From Clostridia bacterium (lineage in GTDB: Bacteria > Bacillota > Clostridia > Oscillospirales > CAG-272), in NCBI GenBank assembly GCA_017399105.1, contig JAFQEJ010000040.1:1-53419 (forward strand): DNA of 53,419 nt, in the 5' to 3' direction. The first letter of the stretch is position 1. Each line of letters begins with the position of its first letter. The position numbers and the translations under genes were made by a program. Shown one piece after another: positions 43,896 through 52,827 of the stretch. The notes beneath the pieces were generated by a model, which saw nothing but the letters and a program-made list of their open reading frames with translations, did not search any database and was not told the origin of the DNA.

Positions 43896-45998
43896 ATGTT
43901 GAATCATATCAACCAAGCACGTATTGATCGCCTGCGCCTGCCTGCACTGGGGTATACGGCACAGTACAGTGAGTTTTATGCGAAGTTTTATGATTATGTA
44001 CTCATCCACAAAGAGAAATCTCTTTTTGAAAATTATGCCGATGCATACCGTTATGCGTTTTCTGCATTGACACCTGTTATTGATGCAGAAGAGCTTGTGG
44101 TTGGCAAGTGTAAGAATTATCTCACAGAGGAAGAGACAGCTCTGTGGCACTCGGTTGAAGCTGAGGCAAGAAAGCTCTTCCCCATGGTTGGTCAGGATTC
44201 GCACATGTCTGTTGATTATGAGTTAGTTTTATCCCGAGGTCTTTCGGGAATTCTCGCCGATGTTAAAGATAAGCTTTCAAAAACAGATGATGCCGAAAAA
44301 ATCGTTTTTTACAATAATTGCATTGCCTCCCTCGAAGCAGTCTGCGACTTCTCGGACAAATATGCGGCACATGCGACAGTATTGGCACAATCAGAAGAGT
44401 ATGAAACACGCCGTGCTGAACTCTTAAAAATCGCTGAGATTTGCTCACGTGTGCCTAAATATCCGGCTCAATCCTTCTATGAAGCGGTGCAGTCAGTACA
44501 TTTCATTACCTTCTGCCTTTCAATCAATCCCATGCGGCTCTGTTGGCAGCAATTTCAGCTGGGTCATCCGGACCGTTATCTCTACCCCTTTTATGAAAAG
44601 GATCTTGCTGACGGAACAATCACAAAAGAAGAAACACAGCTCCTGCTCGACTGCCTTGGTATTCAAATCAACAACCGTGTACCTCATGGTTTATCCAGCG
44701 GCTATATGGTCGGCGGACGTGATCGCAAGGGAAATCTCGTTGCAAACGAGCTGACGGAAATGCTGATGCAGATGGTTGACGATATTCGTTTGGTTTATCC
44801 TTCTGTCGGTCTTTGCTATACAAAAGACCAGCCCGATCAGTATCTGCGAGCTGCCTGTGAAATTCTCTCGCACGGTCGCTCTCATCCCGCTATTTTTAAT
44901 GATGATATCATTTCTGAGGGACTTCGTTATTACGGGCTGTCTGAGAGTGAAAGTTATGATTACATACACAGTACCTGCGTAGAAATCACACCTGCCGCTT
45001 CCTCCAATGTTTGGGTTGCTTCGCCTTACATCAGCCTTGTAGAGCCCCTGCTTGCTTCTATGGATCGGGAATATGAATCTGTTGATGAACTGTTAGGCGC
45101 TGTATTCGCGCGGTTAGATACAACGATTAAAGAACAGTTTGAACAACAGAATCATATGCGCATGCTTCGCAGCATCCAAACAATTAATCCCCTGCTTTCC
45201 TGTGTCGTGAATGACTGCCTCGAGCGCGGCATCGACATCGAGCAGGGCGGTGCGCGATACAACTGGATTATGCCCAGCTTCGTTGGCATGTCCAACCTTG
45301 CCGATTCGCTGACTACCATTGAACAACTTGTGTTCGAGCAGAAAAAGATGACCGTTGCTGAGCTCAAGGAAATCATTGATCACAATTATGAGGGATGTGA
45401 AGATGTCCGTCAGGATATACTCTGCGGGCTTCCCAAATACGGAAACAGCGATGAGACTACCGACAAATGGTGTCCGATGATCACCGAGCATATCGTTTCA
45501 GAGTGCAAAAAATACACTCCGATCCTCCCGAACGCAAAGCTGATCCCCAGCGTTTTCTGCTGGATCATGCACTCAAGAATCGGTGAGAATACCGGAGCAA
45601 CGCCCGACGGCAGACCTGCAGGCTTCCCTCTCGGAGACGGCTCTGGCCCTGCACAGGGACGCGAAAGAAAGGGTCCGACCGCCTCTGTACTGTCGAGCAC
45701 AAAGTGGTCGCATAAGGAATTTATCGGCGGTGTTGCGGTCAACATGAAATTCTCGAAGAAGATTTTCGAAAATGATTCCTTTAATACAATGATGGCGCTG
45801 ATTAAGACCTACATGCAGCGCGGTGGTTTTGAAATGCAGATTAATGTCATTGACCGCGAGGTTTTGCTCGATGCAAAAGCGCATCCCGAGCAGCATCGAG
45901 ATCTTTTGGTTCGTATCGGCGGTTACAGCGATTACTTTGTGACGCTCTCTCCCGGTATGCAGGAAGAAGTATTGCTGCGGACAACGCATGAAATATAA
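43896..45998 (+). CDS. Glycyl radical enzyme of the pyruvate formate-lyase/diol dehydratase superfamily
   Basis: 700 residues; start at the ATG at 43896, with GAGAGG upstream. The C-terminal radical loop is LLVRIGGYSDYF (radical Gly about 676). The thiyl-radical Cys is about 361 in HSTCVEITPAASSNVW; many family members have GCVE there, so Thr replaces Gly. The sequence before it (AIFNDDIISEGL) is typical. The reaction cannot be named; it lacks the paired Cys-Cys of pyruvate formate-lyase. It needs a radical-SAM activase, but the only one nearby is NrdG on the other strand. A shared hairpin terminator separates it from nrdG. Confidence 0.9.
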   Translation: MLNHINQARIDRLRLPALGYTAQYSEFYAKFYDYVLIHKEKSLFENYADAYRYAFSALTPVIDAEELVVGKCKNYLTEEETALWHSVEAEARKLFPMVGQDSHMSVDYELVLSRGLSGILADVKDKLSKTDDAEKIVFYNNCIASLEAVCDFSDKYAAHATVLAQSEEYETRRAELLKIAEICSRVPKYPAQSFYEAVQSVHFITFCLSINPMRLCWQQFQLGHPDRYLYPFYEKDLADGTITKEETQLLLDCLGIQINNRVPHGLSSGYMVGGRDRKGNLVANELTEMLMQMVDDIRLVYPSVGLCYTKDQPDQYLRAACEILSHGRSHPAIFNDDIISEGLRYYGLSESESYDYIHSTCVEITPAASSNVWVASPYISLVEPLLASMDREYESVDELLGAVFARLDTTIKEQFEQQNHMRMLRSIQTINPLLSCVVNDCLERGIDIEQGGARYNWIMPSFVGMSNLADSLTTIEQLVFEQKKMTVAELKEIIDHNYEGCEDVRQDILCGLPKYGNSDETTDKWCPMITEHIVSECKKYTPILPNAKLIPSVFCWIMHSRIGENTGATPDGRPAGFPLGDGSGPAQGRERKGPTASVLSSTKWSHKEFIGGVAVNMKFSKKIFENDSFNTMMALIKTYMQRGGFEMQINVIDREVLLDAKAHPEQHRDLLVRIGGYSDYFVTLSPGMQEEVLLRTTHEI

Positions 45999-46028
45999 GC
46001 TGCTTTCTTTATTCCCGCGAATAACTAA

Positions 46029-46065
46029 AAAAACAGCACTCCTTTTTTCATTGGGGTGCTGTTTT
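46029..46065. terminator. Bidirectional terminator between the glycyl radical enzyme gene and nrdG
   Basis: AAAACAGCACtCC pairs with GGgGTGCTGTTTT around a 10-nt loop, with A-run and T-run on either side, between convergent genes. Confidence 0.88.
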
Positions 46066-46069
46066 ATAT

Positions 46070-46591
46070 TCATTTATCCCACAATATCACATTGCCGCTT
46101 GCAAGTGTTGATGGAAGATCAATGAGACGCTGATTCTCCGAGCCACGGAATCGCAGCATGAGATTTTTCTTTTCCTGTATAAACCTGCCGTCCACCAGCA
46201 CATCGATTTGTGCCAAAAGCTCATCGGTAACTTCACAGCGGGGATGGGACTTTTTATCAAGCAGCTGCTCAAGTGTGAAACCGGTAAACGCCCAAATTGT
46301 TTTCGACGGGTACACTTCCCTACACTTTTTGACAAGAGGAAGCAATTCGCGCTGATTGCAGGGTTCAAAGGGCTCGCCGCCAAGGAGCGTCAGTCCGCTG
46401 ATATAACTCGGTGCTAACAGGCGGAGAATTTCTTCTTCTGTTTCTTCGGTATAGAGCTTGCCGTATTCAAAATCCCAGGTTTCCGGCTGAAAGCAGCCTT
46501 CACAGTAATTGGTACATCCAGATACGAAGAGGGTAACACGGACACCTATTCCGTTTGCAATGTCACAGTTTTTAATCTGACCGTAGTGCAT
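46070..46591 (-). CDS. nrdG: Anaerobic ribonucleoside-triphosphate reductase activating protein
   Basis: 173 residues. Radical-SAM enzyme that puts the glycyl radical on NrdD. It begins MHYGQIKNCDIANGIGVRVT and has the cluster motif CTNYCEGCFQPETW (CxxxCxxC) and LTLLGGEPFEPCN. The ATG at 46591 shares a base with the nrdD stop (TAATG), so the two are translationally coupled; the longer open frame upstream lies within nrdD and is not used. Confidence 0.95.
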   Translation of the reverse strand: MHYGQIKNCDIANGIGVRVTLFVSGCTNYCEGCFQPETWDFEYGKLYTEETEEEILRLLAPSYISGLTLLGGEPFEPCNQRELLPLVKKCREVYPSKTIWAFTGFTLEQLLDKKSHPRCEVTDELLAQIDVLVDGRFIQEKKNLMLRFRGSENQRLIDLPSTLASGNVILWDK

Positions 46592-48765
46592 TACAGATGG
46601 AGCACCCTTTCTTTGATCTCCTGTGTTCGTCCCTGATTCCAATACTGGGTGCCGATATAACCGCAGGTGCGGCGTGCAACATTCATTTTATCCTGGTCGG
46701 TATTGCCGCAGTTTGGGCACTTCCAGATCAGCTTGCCATTCTCTTCCACAATTTCGATTTCACCGTCGAAGCCACATTCCTGGCAGTAGTCCGATTTGGT
46801 ATTCAGTTCGGCATAAATGATATTGTCATAAATAAACTTCATCACTTCGAGCACAGCGGGAATATTCTGCTGCATATCGGGCACCTCAACATAGCTGATA
46901 GCACCGCCGGGGGAGAGATGCTGGAACTGCGCCTCGAAAAGAAGCTTTTCAAATGCATCGATTTCTTCTGTTACATGGACATGGTAGCTGTTGGTGATAT
47001 ATCCCTTATCGGTGACACCGGGAATGATGCCGAATCGGCGCTGGAGACATTTTGCAAATTTGTATGTTGTAGACTCCAGAGGTGTTCCGTAGAGGCTGAA
47101 ATCGATGTTATGAGCAGCCTTCCAGCCGCGGCAGGCTGCGTTCATGCGATCCATAATTTCGAGCGCGAAGGGAGTTGCCTCGGGATCAGTATGGCTCTTG
47201 CCGGTCATATACTTGACGCATTCATAAAGACCTGCATAACCGAGAGAAATAGTGGAATAGCCGCCATAAAGCAACTTATCGATAGGCTCGCCCTTTTTGA
47301 GACGTGCCAATGCGCCATACTGCCAGAGAATGGGAGCTGCATCCGAAAGCGTGCCCTTCAATCTCTCGTGACGGCAGAGGAGCGCGCGGTGACAGAGCTC
47401 AAGACGCTCATCGAAGATACGCCAAAATTTTTCTTTGTCACCGCCCGAGGAGAGTGCGATATCCACCAGATTGATGGTAACGACGCCCTGATTGAAGCGC
47501 CCGTAATATTTCGGCTGTCCGTTTTCATCCACATAAGGAGTGAGGAAACTGCGGCATCCCATGCAGGTATAGCAGTGTCCCTCGCCGTTTTTATCTACCT
47601 TCAGCTCGAGCATCTTCTTTTCGGAGATATAGTCGGGCACCATGCGCTTTGCGGTACACTTGGCAGCAATTTCGGTAAGATACCAGTACTTGGAGTCCTC
47701 GTGAATATTATCTTCTTCAAGCACATAAATCAGCTTGGGGAATGCGGGCGTAACCCAGATTCCCTTTTCATTCTTGACTCCCTGATAGCGCTGAAGAAGC
47801 ACTTCTTCTATGATCATGGCAAGATCGTTCTTCTCCTGCTCGTTCTTTGCCTCTCCCAGATACATGAATACAGTAACAAAGGGAGCCTGTCCGTTTGTAG
47901 TCAGCAGGGTGACGACCTGATACTGAATGGTCTGAACGCCGCGGTTGATTTCATCACGGAGCCGCTTTTCCACGATAGGCTTGATCTTCTCTTCGACAGG
48001 ATCGATGCCGAGCGCTTTGAATTCTGCGATAACTGCGGCACGGATTTTATCGCGGGACACCTGCACGAAGGGCGCAAGATGCGTCAGAGAAATTGACTGT
48101 CCGCCGTACTGGTTGGATGCAACCTGTGCAATAATTTGGGTTGCAATGTTGCAGGCGGTAGAGAAGCTGTGAGGGCGCTCGATCAGTGTACCGGTGATTA
48201 CTGTACCGTTCTGGAGCATATCCTCCAGATTTACGAGATCACAGTTATGCATATGCTGAGCGAAATAGTCGGAATCGTGAAAATGGATGATACCTTCATT
48301 ATGCGCATCCACAATGTCCTTGGGGAGCAGGATGCGGTTGGTGATATCGCGGGAAACCTCGCCTGCCATGTAGTCGCGCTGCGTAGAATTCACAACAGGA
48401 TTTTTATTGGAGTTTTCCTGCTTGACTTCCTCATTATTACACTCGATCAGCGATAGGATCTTATCGTCGGTAGTATTGCTTTTTCTCACCAGAGAGCGGG
48501 TATATCGATAGGTAATGTAATTTTTGGCAACCTCAAAGGCACCGTGTGCCATGATTTTTTTCTCGACCAAATCCTGAATCTCTTCTACACTGGGAGCGCG
48601 TCCAAGTGCTTCACAGGAAATTACCACTGATTCGGTGATTCGTCGGATTTGCAGATCTGTCATGCGGTCGGCATCTGCAACCGACTCATTTGCTTTTGTG
48701 ATTGCGATGGCTATTTTCTTTTCATCGAAATTTTCTTCGGCGCCGTTTCTTTTTATAATCTTCAT
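46591..48765 (-). CDS. nrdD: Anaerobic ribonucleoside-triphosphate reductase, class III
   Basis: 724 residues. It reduces NTPs to dNTPs without oxygen. Domains in order: N-terminal ATP-cone (MKIIKRNGAEENFDEKKIAIAI..., residues 1-90) for allosteric control, the barrel with catalytic cysteines (CMGCRSFLTP), a zinc site formed by CQECG and CPNCG near 655-685, and the radical motif RRTCGYIG with Gly about 702. The start at 48765 is chosen because the ATP-cone begins there and GGAG lies upstream. Two NrdR boxes and a consensus promoter precede it. Confidence 0.97.
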   Translation of the reverse strand: MKIIKRNGAEENFDEKKIAIAITKANESVADADRMTDLQIRRITESVVISCEALGRAPSVEEIQDLVEKKIMAHGAFEVAKNYITYRYTRSLVRKSNTTDDKILSLIECNNEEVKQENSNKNPVVNSTQRDYMAGEVSRDITNRILLPKDIVDAHNEGIIHFHDSDYFAQHMHNCDLVNLEDMLQNGTVITGTLIERPHSFSTACNIATQIIAQVASNQYGGQSISLTHLAPFVQVSRDKIRAAVIAEFKALGIDPVEEKIKPIVEKRLRDEINRGVQTIQYQVVTLLTTNGQAPFVTVFMYLGEAKNEQEKNDLAMIIEEVLLQRYQGVKNEKGIWVTPAFPKLIYVLEEDNIHEDSKYWYLTEIAAKCTAKRMVPDYISEKKMLELKVDKNGEGHCYTCMGCRSFLTPYVDENGQPKYYGRFNQGVVTINLVDIALSSGGDKEKFWRIFDERLELCHRALLCRHERLKGTLSDAAPILWQYGALARLKKGEPIDKLLYGGYSTISLGYAGLYECVKYMTGKSHTDPEATPFALEIMDRMNAACRGWKAAHNIDFSLYGTPLESTTYKFAKCLQRRFGIIPGVTDKGYITNSYHVHVTEEIDAFEKLLFEAQFQHLSPGGAISYVEVPDMQQNIPAVLEVMKFIYDNIIYAELNTKSDYCQECGFDGEIEIVEENGKLIWKCPNCGNTDQDKMNVARRTCGYIGTQYWNQGRTQEIKERVLHL

Positions 48766-48819
48766 ATGATATACATCTCCTGTATTTCGATATATCTGTA
48801 GTTTCGGCTCGCAGTAGAT

Positions 48820-48867
48820 ACACAATATATAGTGTACCGTTAGCAGTGTATAACCATTATATAGTGT
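48820..48867 (-). promoter_or_regulatory. Paired NrdR boxes
   Basis: Box 1 ACACAATATATAGTGT (48820-48835) is a full match to the NrdR consensus. Box 2 AACCATTATATAGTGT (48852-48867) is a good match and covers the -10. Their spacing is 32 bp, three helical turns, the classical arrangement for the ATP-cone repressor NrdR. Confidence 0.9.
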
Positions 48868-48884
48868 TTTTGCTTGTTTGTCAA
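48856..48884 (-). promoter_or_regulatory. Promoter of nrdDG
   Basis: TTGACA (48884-48879), 17-nt spacer, TATAAT (48861-48856) on the minus strand; the -10 lies inside NrdR box 2. Confidence 0.9.
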
Positions 48885-48923
48885 TGATATTTTTTCTCTT
48901 TTTTCATTTTCGTGATTATACAC

Positions 48924-48951
48924 AAAAAAGGTAGCCTGTGTCATGTCACAG
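48924..48951 (-). terminator. Likely terminator of the YgjV-like gene
   Basis: CTGTG (48936-48940) pairs with CACAG (48947-48951), followed on the minus strand by GCTACC and TTTTTT. Confidence 0.55.
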
Positions 48952-48994
48952 ATTCCCCGATGTATGTGATAATAACGGAAAATTTGATCCTATT

Positions 48995-49564
48995 TTACTT
49001 AATTATCGGCTTTCTGTCCTGCCTGATTTGCATTAGATCCCCTTTTTTCATATCCAATCTTATAATTCCGATGATTGCCGATGCAGCAGACATGATCTGA
49101 TTCACAATGTCTGCAAATGACAGATTAAACGAATCGTAAACAAGCATACTGAGAGCAATCGGAATATTTAACTTTCTCGTTAAGCTTGGGTTTCCGATCC
49201 AAAAGCTAAAAATCGCGGTAAAAGATGAAAAAGATGTAAAGAGACTGATAGACCCCTTCCAGGTGATAATTCCAATAATAAGTGCCAGCCCGAGAAATCC
49301 GAACAGCCATAATCTGCTCTGTGCCCATTTGTGTTTTCTGTTAAGAAATACTGTACTGCGCACGATTGCAACAATTGATGTGCCGGCACCGGCATACGCA
49401 CCAAGCAGCAGATACTGCATCAGCCAAACAGAATCGGCAATGATTTTCCATATCAGCATCCGATTTCGCTCGGTCTGTTGAAAAATGATCATATTGAATA
49501 TGATACCGACAACTCCGGCAAGCGTGGCTAAAAGTAATTTCGGCTCCAAAACGATATACTTCAA
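48995..49564 (-). CDS. YgjV-family inner membrane protein
   Basis: 189 residues, six to seven hydrophobic helices with short loops. Features such as ADSVWLMQYLLLGAYAGA, VAIVRSTVFLNRKHKW and YDSFNLSFADIVNQIMSAAS agree with the YgjV family, whose function is unknown. The start is a TTG at 49564 close behind GGAAGG; a promoter lies 42 bp upstream, so no longer protein is expected. Start codon uncertain. Confidence 0.75.
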   Translation of the reverse strand: MKYIVLEPKLLLATLAGVVGIIFNMIIFQQTERNRMLIWKIIADSVWLMQYLLLGAYAGAGTSIVAIVRSTVFLNRKHKWAQSRLWLFGFLGLALIIGIITWKGSISLFTSFSSFTAIFSFWIGNPSLTRKLNIPIALSMLVYDSFNLSFADIVNQIMSAASAIIGIIRLDMKKGDLMQIRQDRKPIIK

Positions 49565-49605
49565 CTTCCTTCCGGATACACTTAGTCTTGCACAAACCGA
49601 ATATT

Positions 49606-49634
49606 AGTATATCACAATACGGAGAATTTGTAAA
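49606..49634 (-). promoter_or_regulatory. Promoter of the YgjV-like gene
   Basis: TTTACA (49634-49629), 17-nt spacer, TATACT (49611-49606) on the minus strand. Confidence 0.75.
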
Positions 49635-49672
49635 TGAGGATTTAAATAAATATTGCATTTCACAATAAATAA

Positions 49673-49714
49673 AGTGCGGCTTTACTCCACATAAAGCAGA
49701 AGCAAAGCCGCACT
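49673..49714 (-). terminator. Terminator of the PL8-like gene
   Basis: A perfect 11-bp stem AGTGCGGCTTT/AAAGCCGCACT with a 20-nt loop, followed on the minus strand by a T-rich tract. Confidence 0.75.
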
Positions 49715-49753
49715 GATTTGGCATGGTTATTTCCTCATGGTTTCACACATCTG

Positions 49754-51535
49754 TTAATTGATTCCGATTACAATGCGAGTTTCTCCGTCTTTTCTGATAA
49801 CGGCGATCTTCTTGCCGTCGGTGAAGGTTACACTCTGCTCTTCAGGTGTATTGACAATCGCTGCAATCTTATCGGTCGATGCATCTTTTGCAAGAACTGC
49901 ATAAGCATATGTATCATGCTTGCTGTGATCGATCTGCGCAATGAATATGTTGCCGGTTACAGGATCGCTTGACTGCGCGGGACTGTTGTGACTCCATGCA
50001 CCGGTTACCGTTTTAGCCTCAGCGGTCATGGGAACATCCGATAGATTCACATAACGGAAGCCGCCGTTGATAACGCTCTCACCTTTAGTTAAAGTACGCG
50101 CTTCAAATAGATCGCCGACACGGAATGACTGATCCACTGTAGTATACAGTGTCTCCGGTGCATCAAGAGCGCAGCCGAGGCAAACAATACCATCCTCAAA
50201 GGGAAAATATGCTTTATAACCGAAAATTCCGTCATGCTCGATTCGCATATATATCGCGCCGCGAGAGCCTGTTGTGCATCCGCCACAGTCGTCATTCGTT
50301 CCAGTTTTAGACTTCCAGTCGCCCTCAGACATATCCCAGAGCTTTGTCTCATCCCATTTGGGTGCGGTTGTTCCGGGAATGGCGGAATAGTCGGTCAGCG
50401 GATTGATATCATTATATTCATTGCCTGTTGCCATAAATATCGTTACACCGCCGCAGTTCAGATTGTATCCGAGACGGTTTTCACTGAGTCCCCACTCAGT
50501 TCCTTTATAGTTGGTATGATGTCCCTTTACGCTGATATGGAATTCGGGTGTTCTGTGGGAAAGGAAATAGCAATAGTGGAAATACTTTGTGGAGGTGAAT
50601 GTGTCCTCACCTGTTGTAAGCGATTTATAATAAGCAGCAAGTTCGTCTTTTCTCCTGCATTCTTCTGTGTTCAGTAAAAGCTGAGCAACTGTTGCAAAGA
50701 TTTTCGATGAAATTGTACCGGGTCTGGCAATCTCACGTCCTATAGACTGATAATCCACGCCGGCTCCGCGCATCATATAACGCTGTCCGTCAAGAACGAA
50801 ATCCTCAAACAGTACGATCTTATCTGATGCAACCGCATATTCACTGCCCGACAGGATGGAAATCAACTGTGCGGTTTCATAGGTGAAGGAACGGCCGTAT
50901 CCGCAGGAATAAAGCATCGGACCATGCTGATAGAAAGACATATCGGGCTTGATGCCTTCATCCAAGCCGTAACCGATCTTGATTTCTTCAGCGATACGGT
51001 CGGAAGCAAGGCGCATCATCTCAGTATCATTCACAATCAGAGCATAATATACGGTATCGCGAATACCCCAAATCAGGTTTGCACCGGTCCAGCGAATCAT
51101 TCTCGGATCACCGGCTACAGTTCCGCGTTTGATCAGCTCTGCGGCGCGAGCATGCTGTGCCGGGGACAGCTTATCGAGAATCATGAGCGTAATTGCAGCG
51201 AGGGTGCTGACCATGCCGATCTGATTAAACCACCAGTTGGGATTCTTAAAGTCATTATCAAGCCAATAATCAAGCGCAGCGAGAACATCCGCCAGAGTTG
51301 CTTCGTTCTTGATTCCCTCTTTTCCTACGGTGAGAAGCCTATGCTGAATTCTTCTCAGATGGTCGAGCGTATCCCAGATAGCCACATTCTGGCAGTTATA
51401 ATCGATATCAGTGAAATAAATATACTTACCGCCGCGTACAAGAAACTCATCCCAACACTCGCAATTTGTTGTCGTAGTTGTATGAATCGGATCCTTCCAG
51501 AATTGATCCTGAACCTTTTTTAATACATTTTTCAT
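49754..51535 (-). CDS. Polysaccharide lyase family 8-like protein, no signal peptide
   Basis: 593 residues. The (alpha/alpha) toroid part has NPNWWFNQIG, TGANLIWGIRD (Asn about 153), and DMSFYQHGPMLYSCGYGRSF with His about 204 and Tyr about 213, which match the catalytic Asn/His/Tyr spacing of hyaluronan/chondroitin/xanthan lyases. The later beta-sandwich part is shorter than in secreted PL8 enzymes (usually 700 or more residues). No signal peptide is seen, so it would act on imported fragments. The start at 51535 has GGAGG six bases upstream. Substrate unknown; PL8 versus a close relative is the main doubt. Confidence 0.85.
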   Translation of the reverse strand: MKNVLKKVQDQFWKDPIHTTTTTNCECWDEFLVRGGKYIYFTDIDYNCQNVAIWDTLDHLRRIQHRLLTVGKEGIKNEATLADVLAALDYWLDNDFKNPNWWFNQIGMVSTLAAITLMILDKLSPAQHARAAELIKRGTVAGDPRMIRWTGANLIWGIRDTVYYALIVNDTEMMRLASDRIAEEIKIGYGLDEGIKPDMSFYQHGPMLYSCGYGRSFTYETAQLISILSGSEYAVASDKIVLFEDFVLDGQRYMMRGAGVDYQSIGREIARPGTISSKIFATVAQLLLNTEECRRKDELAAYYKSLTTGEDTFTSTKYFHYCYFLSHRTPEFHISVKGHHTNYKGTEWGLSENRLGYNLNCGGVTIFMATGNEYNDINPLTDYSAIPGTTAPKWDETKLWDMSEGDWKSKTGTNDDCGGCTTGSRGAIYMRIEHDGIFGYKAYFPFEDGIVCLGCALDAPETLYTTVDQSFRVGDLFEARTLTKGESVINGGFRYVNLSDVPMTAEAKTVTGAWSHNSPAQSSDPVTGNIFIAQIDHSKHDTYAYAVLAKDASTDKIAAIVNTPEEQSVTFTDGKKIAVIRKDGETRIVIGIN

Positions 51536-51597
51536 AATTAACCTCCGGCGTTTCAATCGCTTTCAATTTCAATATAAGGCTGCTGCCTTATTTTTTT

Positions 51598-51627
51598 ATT
51601 ATAGCTTAATATGAAATGATTTGTCAA
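51598..51627 (-). promoter_or_regulatory. Promoter of the PL8-like gene
   Basis: TTGACA (51627-51622), 18-nt spacer, TATAAT (51603-51598) on the minus strand. Confidence 0.85.
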
Positions 51628-51940
51628 TAGAAATATAATATTTGATAATAAGCTATGCTATATTACATACTGTTTTTGCAGTATATTGTATTTTTCATCA
51701 CTGATGCAATATTTACCGCCTGTTCGGAGCACATATTATGATCTTTACTGCATATACTTTCACTGCCGAACACAGGAGCATCGCACCACACGAAAGCTCA
51801 CACAGTGCGCAACGTAAAAGCGGCGTATCGCTTAAATTCTTTTAGCGCCGCCGATTGTGCATCATCAAAGTGAATTTCAAAGCAGAATTTACCACGCATG
51901 ATCGGTCAGGATTCGGCAAAAATAATCATGAGCCAATGCA
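51628..51940. other. Intergenic stretch upstream of the spore protein gene
   Basis: No gene is seen. It has an interrupted GCGGCG/CGCCGC pairing around 51820-51852. I found no convincing sigma-G promoter by eye, although one is expected for a spore protein gene. Confidence 0.5.
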
Positions 51941-51974
51941 GAGGAGCCGCAATGCTTCGATGCTGAGGCTCCTC
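51941..51974 (+). other. Hairpin in the leader of the spore protein gene
   Basis: GAGGAGCC (51941-51948) pairs perfectly with GGCTCCTC (51967-51974), with partial GCA/TGC pairing inside the loop. No T-run follows. It lies 50 bp before the ATG. Confidence 0.6.
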
Positions 51975-52024
51975 AATTCCAACAAAACAGACACGCAATA
52001 CCGTGTGTTAACAAGGAGAAAACA

Positions 52025-52282
52025 ATGGCTAAGAATTCTAAGACACTCGTTCCCGAGGCAAAGGAAGCTCTTAATAAGTTCAAGATGGAAGCAGCCAGCG
52101 AGGTTGGCGTAAACCTCAACCAGGGCTACAATGGCGATCTCACATCCCGTCAGGCAGGTTCTGTCGGCGGTCAGATGGTCAACAATATGAACCCCGTACG
52201 AACTATGAGATTTGAACGTCACAACCGCATATCGCAAGGACACAAGATAACCGTCAAGTACGCGTTTTCCCTTACGGTGTAA
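52025..52282 (+). CDS. Alpha/beta-type small acid-soluble spore protein with altered C-terminus
   Basis: 85 residues; AAGGAG precedes the ATG. The core KFKMEAASEVGV, LNQGYNGDLTSRQAGSVGGQMV matches alpha/beta SASPs, which coat and protect spore DNA and are degraded at germination. After GGQMV the usual ending (about 10-15 residues such as KKMIE...) is replaced by a basic 33-residue tail (NMNPVRTMRFERHNRISQG...), so the 3' end may have been changed by insertion of the tnpV-bearing DNA that follows. Shows a spore-forming ancestry, though not that this strain sporulates. Confidence 0.82.
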   Translation: MAKNSKTLVPEAKEALNKFKMEAASEVGVNLNQGYNGDLTSRQAGSVGGQMVNNMNPVRTMRFERHNRISQGHKITVKYAFSLTV

Positions 52283-52319
52283 GGCTTTGATGAAATAAAA
52301 CGTACGGAGGAACAAACAA

Positions 52320-52694
52320 ATGAAAGAAGCGAAGACCATCTACCAACAGCTCGGAGGTACATACCGCGAGGAAAACTGCAACCTCGTTCCCGACGTGGAG
52401 CTTCCCGAACAGAAGCCCATCGGCAAATACGGACGAATGCACCTCGAATATCTCAAGCAACACCGCCGCGGAAGGTACTCCGCCCTGCTCGGTGAAGGAC
52501 GGCTCAACGCCTACCTTGCCGACGTGGACGAACAGGCACAAGAAATGCTGACCTCTCTGACAGTAGAGCTTGCCAAGACTCAAGGCATCAATGAACACCT
52601 CAAGGCGAACGACCAAATGCGGTGAGTGCAGATGATGAACAATGTTCGCATCTCTGCCGAAGAAACCGTAATGCGTGAACTGATACTCGCATAA
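52320..52694 (+). pseudogene. tnpV: tnpV-like transposon gene with premature TGA
   Basis: An ATG at 52320 with GGAGG upstream gives MKEAKTIYQQLGGTYREEN, PIGKYGRMHLEYLKQHRRG and a Glu/Ala-rich middle, as in TnpV proteins of Clostridial mobilisable transposons. The frame meets TGA at 52623-52625, then continues VQMMNNVRISAEETVMREL to TAA at 52692-52694. Relatives have a Trp in WV..MNN at that point, so TGG became TGA. TGA is a working stop elsewhere in the window (fabF, accD), so this is a truncation, perhaps of a dead element. No other transposon gene is present. Confidence 0.78.
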
Positions 52695-52698
52695 ACCG

Positions 52699-52740
52699 AA
52701 AGCAAAGGGTGTACCCAAGCGGTGCATCCCTTGCTTTTAT
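52699..52740 (+). terminator. Terminator after tnpV
   Basis: AAAGCAAaGGGTG pairs with CAtCCCTTGCTTT; inner ACC/GGT pairing closes the loop, followed by an AT-rich tract with TTTTTT at 52744-52749. Confidence 0.75.
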
Positions 52741-52769
52741 AAATTTTTTATGAAATTTTGATTTTGCTG

Positions 52770-52798
52770 TTGAATTTTACGAAGAATTAGTGTATAAT
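52770..52798 (+). promoter_or_regulatory. Promoter of the toxin-antitoxin operon
   Basis: TTGAAT (52770-52775), 17-nt spacer, TATAAT (52793-52798). Confidence 0.8.
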
Positions 52799-52827
52799 AA
52801 ATACAGCAGAAACAAAGAAGGAGGAAA

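Noticed and set aside
52623..52625. TGA read as tryptophan
   Set aside because: TGA is used as the normal stop by fabF, accB, accD, accA and rpiB; the two internal TGA codons are in clearly decayed genes.
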